Below, piece by piece: positions 26,601-35,360 of a stretch of DNA of 64,000 nucleotides. The stretch covers positions 1 to 64,000 of the forward strand of contig JBKBMG010000017.1 in NCBI GenBank assembly GCA_046295975.1, given 5' to 3'. The translations under genes and the position numbers were made by a program. The stretch's first letter is position 1. Every line of letters begins with the position of its first letter. The notes below the pieces were generated by a model that ran no database searches, was not told where the DNA came from, and saw nothing but the letters and a program-made list of their open reading frames with translations. Source of the stretch: UBA2357 sp046295975. Lineage in GTDB: Bacteria; Pseudomonadota; Gammaproteobacteria; Burkholderiales; Rhodocyclaceae.

Positions 26601-27121
26601 GGGCGGATGCTTGCCGCTCCGACCGCAGTTGCGGCCGGAGCAGCCTGCGCCACGTCGCGCGCGGGATCGGGCAGATCGAAGACGATTTCGTCCGGCCCGC
26701 CACGGGTCTCGGGCCGGGCATCGCGGCGCGGTGCGGATGGCGGGTCCGCGTCGGCGCTTCGTTTCGCGTCGGCTGCGGGCAGGCCGGGGACACCCAGGGC
26801 GGCCGCGCTGGTGGACACGTCCGGGGCCCCAACAGGCACCGCATCCGCTGCAACGCCCGACACAGCCGACCGGGCTGCCCGCGCGGCCTCGGCCGGGCCG
26901 GGTGCCGCCGCGGCATGGCCGGTCGCAGCGGGCGCGCTCGAGAGCGTCTCCCGCAACTCGCCCAGGGCCTCGCGCAACACCCTCAGTTCTGCCGAAAGCT
27001 CGCGCAGGCGCAACACCTGCACGCCCACCACCGCGCACAAGGCCCCCAGCACCGCGGTACTGAAGCTGTCGCCGGCGTAGCCGCCGAACACCAGCCCCAG
27101 GATGATCGCTATCCCGTACAT
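23693..27121 (-). CDS. Large DUF2339 membrane protein
   Basis: A 1142-residue inner-membrane protein. The N-terminal ~60 residues hold a membrane helix and a short coiled coil (LRELSAELRVLREALGELRETL). A proline/alanine-rich cytoplasmic linker runs to ~190, and 25 or more hydrophobic helices fill the rest, starting at WLLGGNTVLRVGAVLLFLGLAFLLRYATEG, the DUF2339 signature. The function is unknown. The start was set at the ATG at 27121, with AGGGGA five bases upstream, rather than an in-frame TTG at 27139. It is a stand-alone leftward gene. Confidence 0.85.
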   Translation of the reverse strand: MYGIAIILGLVFGGYAGDSFSTAVLGALCAVVGVQVLRLRELSAELRVLREALGELRETLSSAPAATGHAAAAPGPAEAARAARSAVSGVAADAVPVGAPDVSTSAAALGVPGLPAADAKRSADADPPSAPRRDARPETRGGPDEIVFDLPDPARDVAQAAPAATAVGAASIRPDLVVPEPASGTGDPLGDIGARAWAAARDWLLGGNTVLRVGAVLLFLGLAFLLRYATEGMVVPIEARYFGVGACAFALLGLGAWLRRRRAGYALVLQGTGVGVLYLTVFSAMRLHGLIEPPIAFALLVAVTTASALLAVMQNALGLAVAAALGGFAAPLLASSGGGSHVALFAYILLLDAGLLAIAWFKAWRLLNLVGFAGTFGLFGLWTAAAYRVEHYASAQAFLVAFMLMFVAIGLLFARRRLLDGDAPPAGREAMLKWSWRQGDYVDATVMFGPPLVGFGVQYAIVRHFEHGAALSAAALGGFYLLLAWGLARRGGGRVALLTETCLALGVVFATLAVPLGLDAQWTSAAWAVEAAGIYWLSVRQRRPLGRIFALLVMGGATLAYLATLAPGQETVLAGAPLGAVLIGAALAVCYAVLRGNAAAVSARERELGPWFACAGAIAFYLLPPLLLDPGPLVPAWALAGAATVLAGLRLREGALVYCGFGVHALAGVMHFSASLAGTGWLSGEGRAVLAHLDFWAPFALAATALYVAWRLQRARAYGDGTVGQGTPDVARAPAFSAAGPMMRAALAVGVGWWLWSGAGEALRFVALDYRLAAVLAVLAVSSFIAASVAGRLQWRALAASGSLLVPLAAFALALAWRPDYHPAASLGWVAWAAVFAAHLFQLRRVGGMLPAAACRAAHVVGLWLLLLVGTLQLDFVARAWDGGTAVAGGSAGSAWRWLAWAVLPASWLWLAARASRLPWPVSAHAEAYRLWAAAPLAMLMLGWFWLANLGSDGTARPLPYVPLLNPLELGAVFALLGGAAWTQYAAARPGWLGRLGWRADDVLRVLRLTLGASLFALATLAVCRAAHHWGGVPFRLEDVLRSMQVQAGLSLVWTSIAIGLMGLGHARARRELWIVGAALIAVVVLKLLFVELGGRGGLERIVSFIGVGVLLLAVGYFAPLPPRRAVTEGADKHGASATSAP

Positions 27122-27527
27122 CAAATCCCCTATTCCCAATCGCCTACCGCCTACGCCTAAACCCTTGATCCCTTATCGCAGGTCCGCTCGCGGGCCCTCG
27201 CGCGAACCGCTTGTGGGCAAGCTCCCGTCACCGTCCTGCGCACCATGGCGGCGCCACTACGCCCACTACACCCACTCCGCGCCATGCCCCACCATCCCTC
27301 CGGCTTAGGGATTATGCTGGATTTATGCCGGGTACCGCGCAGATCGGTGGTGCGCGCCGAACGCCGCCCCCGCCGGGCAAACATTCGCCCACCGCCGTTC
27401 GCCCTCACTTGCGCGGGGTAAGTGGACGACACGCTCCGCCAGCCCGCCCAACGAGTACCATAGCGTTCGCCGACACGGCCCGGCCGCGGCACGCGGCCGA
27501 TCACCAACCCGACCTCAAGAGTCTCCC
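27122..27527. other. Divergent promoter region, no gene seen
   Basis: About 400 bases between the DUF2339 gene and the glutamine synthetase gene. It presumably holds the two divergent promoters. An AT-richer patch (GGATTATGCTGGATTTATGC, near 27308-27328) may contain a -10 box. No inverted repeat or riboswitch-like structure was recognised. Confidence 0.35.
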
Positions 27528-28865
27528 ATGAGCCCCACGGAAACCATCCAGCAATGGCTTAACGATAACCGCATCACCGAGATCGAATGCCTGGCCCCCG
27601 ACATGGCCGGCATTGCGCGCGGCAAGATCGTGCCGCGTCACAAGTACGACCCCGCGCAAGGGTTGCGCCTGCCCGAGGCGGTGCTCACCCTCACCGTCAC
27701 CGGCGACTATCCCGAAGAGGACTTCACCTCGGTGGCGGACCCCGACATGCGCATGGAGCCCGACCCCAACTCGCTGCGGCTCGTGCCCTGGGCCAAGGAG
27801 CCCACCGCCCAGATCATCCACGACTGCGTGACCTTCGACGGCCGACCCGCCGACCTCGCGCCGCGCAACGTGCTCAAGCGCATCCTCAAGCTGTATCGCG
27901 ACGAGGGTCTGACGCCCGTCATCGCACCGGAGATGGAGTTCTACCTAGTGGAGGTCGAGCCCGACGAGGACATTCCGCTCAATCCGCCGGTCGGCCGCAC
28001 CCGCCGCACCGAGGCCGGGCGCCAGAGCTTCAGCATCGACGCGGTCAGCGAGTACGACGAGCTGTTCGAACTGATCTACAACTGGTGCGAAGCACAGAAC
28101 CTCGCACTCGATACCCTGATCCACGAAATGGGCACCGCCCAGATGGAGATCAACCTCGACCACGGCGACGCGCTCGACCTCGCCGACCAAGTATGCTGCT
28201 TCAAGCGCACCGTGCGCGAAGCCGCCATCCGCCACAACATGTACGCCACGTTCATGGCCAAGCCCATGCAGGGGCAGCCCGGCAGCGCCATGCACATCCA
28301 CCAGAGCGTGGTGAACGACGATGGCCACAACATCTTCTCGCTGCCCGACGGCGACCCCTCCCCCGCCTTCATGCACTTCATCGGCGGACTGCAGACCTAT
28401 CTGCCCGCGGCCATGCCGTTCTTCGCCCCGTACGTGAACTCCTACCGCCGCCTGTCTGCCTTCACTTCGGCGCCGATCAATCTGTCCTGGGGCTACGACA
28501 ACCGCACCTGCGGCCTGCGCGTACCGCATTCCAGCCCCCAGGCGCGCCGGGTGGAAAACCGCCTTGCGGGCGTGGACGTGAATCCCTACCTGGCCATCGC
28601 CGCCAGCCTTGCCTGCGGCTACCTCGGCATGAAGCACCGCATCGAGCCCGCAGCACCGCTGAGTGGCAGCGCCTACGAGCACCCGCACCAGTTGCCCCGT
28701 CACCTGGACGATGCAGTCGACCGCCTGCTCGCCTGCACCCCGCTGGCGGAGGTCTTCGGCGAACACTTCCTGCAGGCCTACGGCGCGATCAAGCGGGCCG
28801 AGCACCGCGAGTACCTCGAGGTGATCAGCCCGTGGGAACGCCGCCACCTGCTGCTGCACGTCTGA
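27528..28865 (+). CDS. Glutamine synthetase family protein (PuuA-like)
   Basis: A 445-residue glutamine-synthetase-fold ligase. Visible signatures include EMEFYLVE (metal ligands, ~131-138), the long EMGTAQMEINLDH, GSAMHIHQS (active-site His), and NSYRRLSAFTSAPINLSWGYDNRTCGLRVP (Arg and substrate site). The sequence lacks the GlnA adenylylation motif and is closest in type to gamma-glutamylputrescine synthetase (PuuA). It would join glutamate to a polyamine or other amine using ATP. A GNAT gene follows after 13 bases, so the two are an operon, perhaps acting on the same amine. Confidence 0.85.
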   Translation: MSPTETIQQWLNDNRITEIECLAPDMAGIARGKIVPRHKYDPAQGLRLPEAVLTLTVTGDYPEEDFTSVADPDMRMEPDPNSLRLVPWAKEPTAQIIHDCVTFDGRPADLAPRNVLKRILKLYRDEGLTPVIAPEMEFYLVEVEPDEDIPLNPPVGRTRRTEAGRQSFSIDAVSEYDELFELIYNWCEAQNLALDTLIHEMGTAQMEINLDHGDALDLADQVCCFKRTVREAAIRHNMYATFMAKPMQGQPGSAMHIHQSVVNDDGHNIFSLPDGDPSPAFMHFIGGLQTYLPAAMPFFAPYVNSYRRLSAFTSAPINLSWGYDNRTCGLRVPHSSPQARRVENRLAGVDVNPYLAIAASLACGYLGMKHRIEPAAPLSGSAYEHPHQLPRHLDDAVDRLLACTPLAEVFGEHFLQAYGAIKRAEHREYLEVISPWERRHLLLHV

Positions 28866-28878
28866 AAGGCCCTCGAAC

Positions 28879-29394
28879 ATGCACATACGCGAAGCCACCG
28901 AAGACGATTTCGAGCAGATCTGGCCGTTCTTCCGCGACATCGCCGCGGCCGGTGAAACCTACGCCTACCCGCGCGACGTCACGCACGAGCAGGCTTTCGA
29001 GCTGTGGATGCGGTTACCGCGCAAGACCTTCGTCGCCGAAGAAGACGGCCGCATCCTCGGCAGCTACTACATCAAGAGCAACCAGATGGGCCCCGGCGAC
29101 CACGTCTGCAACTGCGGCTACATGGTGTCGCCCGCCGCCCGCGGGCGGGGCCTGGCCGCTGCAATGTGCGAGCACTCGCAGCGCGTGGCACGCCAACTCG
29201 GCTACCGCGCAATGCAGTTCAACTCGGTGGTGTCCACCAACGAATCCGCGCTGCACCTGTGGACGCGGCTCGGCTTCGACACCGTAGGCCGCCTGCCCCG
29301 CGCCTTCCGCCACCCGACGCAGGGCGAGGTCGACGCGCTGGTGATGTACAAGTGGCTGGCCGACGACGCGGCAGTTGCGCAAGTCCGGGCGTGA
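28879..29394 (+). CDS. GNAT-family N-acetyltransferase
   Basis: A 171-residue acetyltransferase. Motif A with the acetyl-CoA loop is YMVSPAARGRGLAAAMCEHSQ (~79-99), and motif B is NSVVSTNESALHLWTRLGFDTVGRLP (~114-140). It follows the PuuA-like gene closely and is probably co-transcribed. An amine substrate is plausible, but the sequence does not define it. Confidence 0.88.
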   Translation: MHIREATEDDFEQIWPFFRDIAAAGETYAYPRDVTHEQAFELWMRLPRKTFVAEEDGRILGSYYIKSNQMGPGDHVCNCGYMVSPAARGRGLAAAMCEHSQRVARQLGYRAMQFNSVVSTNESALHLWTRLGFDTVGRLPRAFRHPTQGEVDALVMYKWLADDAAVAQVRA

Positions 29395-29428
29395 GCCCGG
29401 CGGTCGCAACGCCATACGCTCACACCCC

Positions 29429-31477
29429 TCACACCCCCTCGCGGCTACCCGGGGCCAGTTCGCGCAGGCGGTCGAGCAGGCCGGTGCGGCGTTGAGTCGG
29501 GGTGGCGCAGGCGGAGAGGAAGACGTCGCGGCGGCCGGCGAGGGTGACTTGGCGCGAGGCGCGGGTAACTGCGGTGTACAGCAGTTCGCGCGTCATTACC
29601 CGGGTCGGGGTGGCGGGCAGGATGACCAGCACTTCGGCGAACTCGGAGCCCTGGCTCTTGTGCACCGTCATTGCGAAGGCCGTGTCGTGGGCGGGCAGGC
29701 GCGCGGGGGCAAGGCTGCGCCAGCCGCCGTCGGCGGCGGGGAAGACCACGCGCAGGCCGTCCGCGCCGGGCAGGCACAGGCCGACGTCGCCGTTGTAGAG
29801 CTTGAGACCGTAGTCGTTCTTGAGCACGATCACCGGCCGGCCGGCAAACCACGGCCCGCTGGCCGGATCGGTTGCGGCGGCGAACAACGCCTCCGCCCGG
29901 GCCAGGGCGTCGCGTGCGAGCCGCTGCAGACGGTTGTTGATCGCGGCCAGCCCGCGTGCCCCCTCATGCACGGCGCACAACACCCGGAAGCGCTCGAAGG
30001 CGGCGAACACCGCCGACGGATCACTGTCGGGATGGGCGGCATGCGCCCGCAGCGCGACGAAGTAGCCGGCGAAGCCGGCGACCATGCGCTGCCATGCGGC
30101 TTCACCCAGGCCGTCGCCGGTGTCGTCCAGCCAGGCCACGCCCTCGGCGGGGTCGCACTGCGCCAGCCAGCCCAGCACATGTTCGCCTGCGCCGCCGTTG
30201 ATGCCCGCAGCGAGCCGGCCGATGCCGGACTCGGCGGAGAAACGGTGGCTCTCGGTGAACCACACTACCGCGTCGCGCAGTGGCGATGCCCGCCGCGCCT
30301 GCGGCGGCACGATGCACGCGGGGTCGGCGGCGGTCAGCCGGGCGAGGGCGACGGTGGTCGCGGGCGTCAGGTCGGGGTCGGCCGAGAGTTCGGCGAACAC
30401 GGCGCCCGCTTCGACGGCAGCGAGTTGATCCTTGTCGCCGAGCAGGATCAGCCTTGCATCGGCGGGCATCGCGTCCAGCAAACGGGTGGCGAGGGCCAGG
30501 TCGAGCATCGACGCTTCGTCGACCACCAGTACGTCCAGCGCAAGCGGGTGGTCGCGGTGGTGGCGGAAGCGGCCGGGCTCGGGGGTGACGCCGAGCAGCC
30601 GGTGCAGGGTATGGGCCTCGCGCGGCAAACGCGCCTGCAGCGCCTCGGGCAGACTCGCGGCGCGCGCGCGCAAGGCCTCGAGCATGCGTGCGGCAGCCTT
30701 GCCGGTGGGCGCGGCCAGGGCGATGCGCAAGTCGGGCCGGCTCTCCAGCAGGCAGGCGAGTAGCGCCGCGACGGTGGTGGTCTTGCCGGTGCCGGGGCCG
30801 CCACTGATCAGGGTCAGGCGCCGCAGCAGGGCAAGCGCGACGGCGAGCTTCTGCCAGTCCGCGCGCTCCCCGAGACGGGCGCCGTTGGTGGCGAACAACT
30901 GCGCGAGCCGCTCGGCCACGGCAGGCGGCGGGGGCATCGCGGTCGTCCGGTGCTCGCCCTGTCCATCGTCGCACCCGTCGCCCATCGCCGCTTCGCGCCC
31001 CTCGCCGCCGGCGCGTGCCATCAGCGCGGCGGCGAGACGGCGCTCCCATACGTAATGGCGGCGCAGGTAGAGGCGATCGGCCACGTCCAGCAACAGCGGA
31101 CAAGCCGGCGCATGCCCCGCACGGACTTCGGCGACGACGCCGGAGGCGAGCAGCCGCGCGCGCCAGCGTGTGCGTGCGGCGTCGGGATCGCCCGCCTCGG
31201 CCGGGCTGAACAAGTCGGCCAGCGGCAGGCAGACGTGCCCTTCGGCGGTGGCGAGGCTGAGCTGGCGGGCCGCTTGGCGCAGCGCCGGAATGGCCTCGGG
31301 GGGGGCGCCGCAGGCGCGCGCCCAGTCCGCGGCATGGGCGGCGAAGCCCTCGGCAAGGTCGCGCTGGGGGTTGTCGCGACCACGCTCACCGACGGGGGAA
31401 AAATCCGCCGCGGCGAGGTCCGCCGGGGCGGGCGGCGTGGATGGGAGGGGGGCAGTTGGATTCATCGGCATCGTCAT
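29429..31477 (-). CDS. recD: Exodeoxyribonuclease V alpha subunit
   Basis: A 682-residue SF1B 5'-3' helicase of the RecBCD complex, which processes double-strand breaks. Walker A is LISGGPGTGKTTTVAAL (~222-238), the DEAD-like motif II is LVVDEASMLDL (~310-320), motif III is GDKDQL, and motifs V/VI include AMTVHKSQGSEF and LLYTAVTRAS near the C-terminus. The N-terminal ~190 residues are the RecD interaction domain. The start lies four bases after the recB stop, so it is the third gene of recC-recB-recD. Confidence 0.95.
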   Translation of the reverse strand: MTMPMNPTAPLPSTPPAPADLAAADFSPVGERGRDNPQRDLAEGFAAHAADWARACGAPPEAIPALRQAARQLSLATAEGHVCLPLADLFSPAEAGDPDAARTRWRARLLASGVVAEVRAGHAPACPLLLDVADRLYLRRHYVWERRLAAALMARAGGEGREAAMGDGCDDGQGEHRTTAMPPPPAVAERLAQLFATNGARLGERADWQKLAVALALLRRLTLISGGPGTGKTTTVAALLACLLESRPDLRIALAAPTGKAAARMLEALRARAASLPEALQARLPREAHTLHRLLGVTPEPGRFRHHRDHPLALDVLVVDEASMLDLALATRLLDAMPADARLILLGDKDQLAAVEAGAVFAELSADPDLTPATTVALARLTAADPACIVPPQARRASPLRDAVVWFTESHRFSAESGIGRLAAGINGGAGEHVLGWLAQCDPAEGVAWLDDTGDGLGEAAWQRMVAGFAGYFVALRAHAAHPDSDPSAVFAAFERFRVLCAVHEGARGLAAINNRLQRLARDALARAEALFAAATDPASGPWFAGRPVIVLKNDYGLKLYNGDVGLCLPGADGLRVVFPAADGGWRSLAPARLPAHDTAFAMTVHKSQGSEFAEVLVILPATPTRVMTRELLYTAVTRASRQVTLAGRRDVFLSACATPTQRRTGLLDRLRELAPGSREGV

Positions 31478-31481
31478 GGCT

Positions 31482-34400
31482 TCACCCGCCGCCGATCAGG
31501 GCGTCCAGGGCCGCAATGGCGGCCGCCTGCGGGCGATGGAAGAACACCCCCGCCTGAGCGGGAACGGCGCCGGCCGCCGACATGCCGTCGGACAGCTCGG
31601 CCTGCGCCGCTTCGGCCGCACCCGGGCTGTCGGAACCAGGGGCGTCGCCCCCCTCCACCCGCCAGCCGGGGCGCACGCCGCGCACGAACAAGTAGAGCAC
31701 CCCGCCGAAATGCTGCTTGAAGTCGTAGCCGGGCAGGCCGCGGCGCAGGTGACGGTGCAGCGCCACGGTGTAGATGAGGTGCTGCAGATGGTAGGCATGT
31801 GCGTGCATGGCGTCGGCGAGCCGGGCCGGTGCATAGGCGGCCGGGGTGACGCCGAGGTGGTTGGACTTCCAGTCGAGCAGGTAGTACCGCCCGCGATACA
31901 CGAATACCAGATCGATGAAGCCCTTGAGATAGCCGTTCAAGGCCGCGAAGCTCAGGCGCGGCAGCGTGTGCCCGTGGCGCGCGCCCCACTCCGCCCCCCA
32001 CTTCGCCAGCCGCTCGGGGGTGAGGCCGGCGGTGGGCAGGTGAAAGCCCAGCTCCACCCGCAGCGCCTGCCGTGCCAGCGCATCGAGGCGGATGCCATCG
32101 GGCAGGGGCGTGGCGAGGACGTCGGCAACCATGCGCGCGAGCATGGGTGCGAGCGCCGCCGGATCGGCATCGCGCTGGGGGTGCTCGGCCAGTGCGCGGG
32201 CAATGGCCGGCGCGCGGCTCGCGGGGTCGGTGAAGTCCAGGTATTCGAACACCGCGTGGATGCAGTCCCCGGCCACGGCGCCGCGCGGGAACAGCAGGAT
32301 GTCATCGGCTGGCAACGGCGCCGCCGGCGGACGCTCGTCCGGAAGATCTGCGGCCTGGGCGCGGGCGTCATGATCCACCGCCGCTTGTTCGCCGTGGGCA
32401 CCGTGGCTGAGCGCACTGAAGCTGCCGATACGCCAGCCGGGCGCGATCGCGCGCGGCGGCGGCAACACCGCCAAGGCCTCGGGCGATGTGTCGCTCAGCC
32501 GCAAGGCCTCGCCGGCAACCCGTGGCAGCGGCGCTACCGCCACGCCTGGCGCATCCGCGGCAAGGGCTTGCCACGCGGCATTGATCGCGGCGGCTGACGG
32601 CGGCTCCAGCCTGGCGTCCACCCAGTCGCGGTGGCACTGGCCGGCGCCCGCCACCAGCCAGTTGAGCAGACCGCGCGCGCTCTCCTTGTCCGAGGGCGCG
32701 CGGCCGGCGCTGAGGTAGCTGCCTACGACCAGGTAGCAGCGATGCACCGCACGGGTCAGCGCGACGTAGATCAGGCGTACCGTTTCAGCATCTTCCTCGG
32801 CGCGGATGCGCTCGGCGATGGCCGGCTCCTTCCCCGCGCCGGGGCGGAAGTCCAGCACCAGCCTGGGCGCCTGCAGGCCGTCGGCGGCGGCCTGGTCGTG
32901 GTAGCCGACCACCTCGCCGCGCGCCGCACTGCGCGCGGGGCTGCGGTAGCCGTCCCACAGGAAGGGGCAGAACACCACACCGTACTCCAGGCCCTTGGCG
33001 CGATGGATGGTGACGATCTGGACCAGATTGCGATCCGACTCCAGCCGCAGCTGCGCCGCCTCGCTCGTGGTCGCGTCGCGGCGGCGGCTGGCGAACCAGC
33101 GCAACAGGCTTTCCGGCGAGGCGTGGGCGGCGGCGGCTTCCTGCAGGCACTCGGCCAGATGCAGCAGATTGGTGAGGCGGCGCTCGCCATCCTCGCGCGC
33201 GAGCAGGCGCGCCGCCACGCCGGCATCGGCCATCCACTGCCGCAACATGCGCCCGAAGCCGCGCGCAAGCCACAGCTCGCGCAACGCCGAGAAGGCATCG
33301 ATGTGTGCCAGCAGGCCGGCATCGTCGCCGGCCAGGCGGGCAAGTTCGGTGGCGTCGCAGCCCATCATCGCGGTGGACAGCGCCGACAGCAACACCGCCT
33401 GGCGTGCCGGTTCGGCCACCGCCAGCAACACCCGCTCGAGCTCCTCGGCGTCGACGCTGGCGTACACGCTGCTCTGCGACAACTCCACACTGCCGACCGC
33501 AAAACGGGCCAGCGCCGCACGCATGCGCGCGCCCTGGGTATGGCTGCGCACCAGTACGGCAATGTCGCCGGGACGCAGGCTGCGGCCGCCCAGGGTGATC
33601 CGCCCGGCCGCGCCGGCACCGATCAGGCGTGCGATCTCGGCGGCGCAGGCGTGGGCGACGTCCTGCATCGCCACCGCGCGCAGCGGCGGCCCGCCGGCGC
33701 CGTCGTCGAGACGCCACAGCTGCAGCGGCGCGCGCGCCGCGCCACTGTCATCCACGAACGCCTTGCGCGGCCGGTCGCCGACCGACACCGGGCGGTAGCG
33801 CAGGCCTTCGAGCACGAAGGCGGCCGGGTTGGCGGCGAACAGGCGGTTGCAGGCGTCGATCAGGGCGGCGTCGGAACGCTGGTTGTGGCCCAGGGTGTAT
33901 TCGGCGTCGGCCTGGCTGCGGGCGTGCAGATAGGTGTGCAGATCGGCATTGCGGAAGCTGTAGATCGCCTGCTTGGGATCGCCGACCAGGAACAGGCTGG
34001 TGGTGTCTTCGCTGCCGGCCCGCTCCGCGCCGATGGTCCACCCGCTTCCAGCCGCGCCCTCGCCGCGCTCGCCGTCCTGCCCGCCAGTACCGTAGATGCG
34101 TCGGAAGATGTCGAACTGCAGCGGATCGGTATCCTGGAACTCGTCGATCAGCGCGGCCGGATAACGCCGCCGCAGCGCCGCGGCCAGCCATGGGTTGGCG
34201 CCCCCGGCGAGGGCGCGGTGGACATTGGCGAGAATGTCGTCGAAGGCCACCTGGCGGCGGGCATGCTTGAGCACCTGCAGTTGCGCGCCGGCTTCGTCCA
34301 CGAAACGGCGCAGCAGCGCCAGGCGTGCCGCCTCCAGCGCGAGGCGCCAGGCGTCCAGGGATTCGAGCAGCACGGCGGCCGCGTCGAAGAACGGGTGGCT

Positions 34401-35360
34401 GGGCGGAGTGCGGTGCTTCAGGCAGCGCTCGGCCAGGCGCGCGGCGCCAAACAACTCCAGCCTGGCCTTGGGGTCGGGCAGCACCAGGGCGTCGCCCGCG
34501 GCCAGCCAGGATCGCCACGCCGATGCCGCGCTGCGCACCGTGTCGGGCTTGTAGGTCTGCTTGTTGAGCCGGTCGAGCGCATCCAGCAAACAGGCATCGG
34601 GCGGGACGGTGGCATGCTGCCAGGCATTGCGGGCGGCCTCGAAGGCGCTGCGCAAGCCGGCTTCCAGTTCGTCCAGCGGCGGCGGCGCGACGGTGTGTTC
34701 CGGCCAGCGCTGCTCGGCCAGCGGACGGGCAAGCACGGCCTTGAGCAATTCGGCCCAGGCGTCGGGCTCGTCGCGATGGGCGATCAGGGTTTCCGCCAGA
34801 GCCGCCGGGCACGCGTCGGTCAGAATGTGGCGGCGCCAGAAATCACGCGCGGCCTCGCGCCGCAGTTCAGCATCGTCTTCCACCAGTTCGAGGGCGAACG
34901 GCAGGCCGGCGGCGAACGGGGTGTCGGCCAGCGCGCGCTGGCAATAGCCGTGAATGGTGAAGATGGCGGCCTCGTCGAAGCCCTGCAGCGCGGCGCTGAG
35001 GCGCTCGTGCAGGTCGCCGGAGCTGTGGCCCGCCGCGCCGAGGGTGGCGAGCAGGCGCGGCACGAAGAGGTCGCCATGCGAGGGGGCATGGCCATCGGCC
35101 ATCGTGCCACCGGTCTCCAGGCAGGCCAGGGTCTCGACCAGGCGGGCACGGATGCGCGTCTTGAGTTCGGCGGTGGCGGCGCGGGTAAAGCTCACCACCA
35201 GCACTTGGCGCACGTCGAGGCGGCGCTCCAGCAGCAGGCGCAGGTAGAGGCCGCAGATGTTCCAGGTCTTGCCGGTGCCGGCAGAGGCCTCGATCAGGCG
35301 CACGCCGTCCAGGCCGCAGGTGAAGACGTCAAGTTCGGCAACTGCGGCGGGTTCACGCAT
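31482..35360 (-). CDS. recB: Exodeoxyribonuclease V beta subunit
   Basis: A 1292-residue helicase-nuclease. Walker A is EASAGTGKTWNICGL (~21-35), motif II ALIDEFQDTDPLQFDIFRRIY, motif III LVGDPKQAIYSFRNAD, and motif VI RLIYVALTRAVHRCYLVVG. The C-terminal RecB nuclease domain has GDCIHAVFEYLDF, IDLVFVYRGRYYLLDWKSNHLG (catalytic D and K) and YxLQHLIYTVALHR. The ATG at 35360 overlaps the recC stop by eight bases (ATGCGTGA), so the two are translationally coupled. Confidence 0.95.
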   Translation of the reverse strand: MREPAAVAELDVFTCGLDGVRLIEASAGTGKTWNICGLYLRLLLERRLDVRQVLVVSFTRAATAELKTRIRARLVETLACLETGGTMADGHAPSHGDLFVPRLLATLGAAGHSSGDLHERLSAALQGFDEAAIFTIHGYCQRALADTPFAAGLPFALELVEDDAELRREAARDFWRRHILTDACPAALAETLIAHRDEPDAWAELLKAVLARPLAEQRWPEHTVAPPPLDELEAGLRSAFEAARNAWQHATVPPDACLLDALDRLNKQTYKPDTVRSAASAWRSWLAAGDALVLPDPKARLELFGAARLAERCLKHRTPPSHPFFDAAAVLLESLDAWRLALEAARLALLRRFVDEAGAQLQVLKHARRQVAFDDILANVHRALAGGANPWLAAALRRRYPAALIDEFQDTDPLQFDIFRRIYGTGGQDGERGEGAAGSGWTIGAERAGSEDTTSLFLVGDPKQAIYSFRNADLHTYLHARSQADAEYTLGHNQRSDAALIDACNRLFAANPAAFVLEGLRYRPVSVGDRPRKAFVDDSGAARAPLQLWRLDDGAGGPPLRAVAMQDVAHACAAEIARLIGAGAAGRITLGGRSLRPGDIAVLVRSHTQGARMRAALARFAVGSVELSQSSVYASVDAEELERVLLAVAEPARQAVLLSALSTAMMGCDATELARLAGDDAGLLAHIDAFSALRELWLARGFGRMLRQWMADAGVAARLLAREDGERRLTNLLHLAECLQEAAAAHASPESLLRWFASRRRDATTSEAAQLRLESDRNLVQIVTIHRAKGLEYGVVFCPFLWDGYRSPARSAARGEVVGYHDQAAADGLQAPRLVLDFRPGAGKEPAIAERIRAEEDAETVRLIYVALTRAVHRCYLVVGSYLSAGRAPSDKESARGLLNWLVAGAGQCHRDWVDARLEPPSAAAINAAWQALAADAPGVAVAPLPRVAGEALRLSDTSPEALAVLPPPRAIAPGWRIGSFSALSHGAHGEQAAVDHDARAQAADLPDERPPAAPLPADDILLFPRGAVAGDCIHAVFEYLDFTDPASRAPAIARALAEHPQRDADPAALAPMLARMVADVLATPLPDGIRLDALARQALRVELGFHLPTAGLTPERLAKWGAEWGARHGHTLPRLSFAALNGYLKGFIDLVFVYRGRYYLLDWKSNHLGVTPAAYAPARLADAMHAHAYHLQHLIYTVALHRHLRRGLPGYDFKQHFGGVLYLFVRGVRPGWRVEGGDAPGSDSPGAAEAAQAELSDGMSAAGAVPAQAGVFFHRPQAAAIAALDALIGGG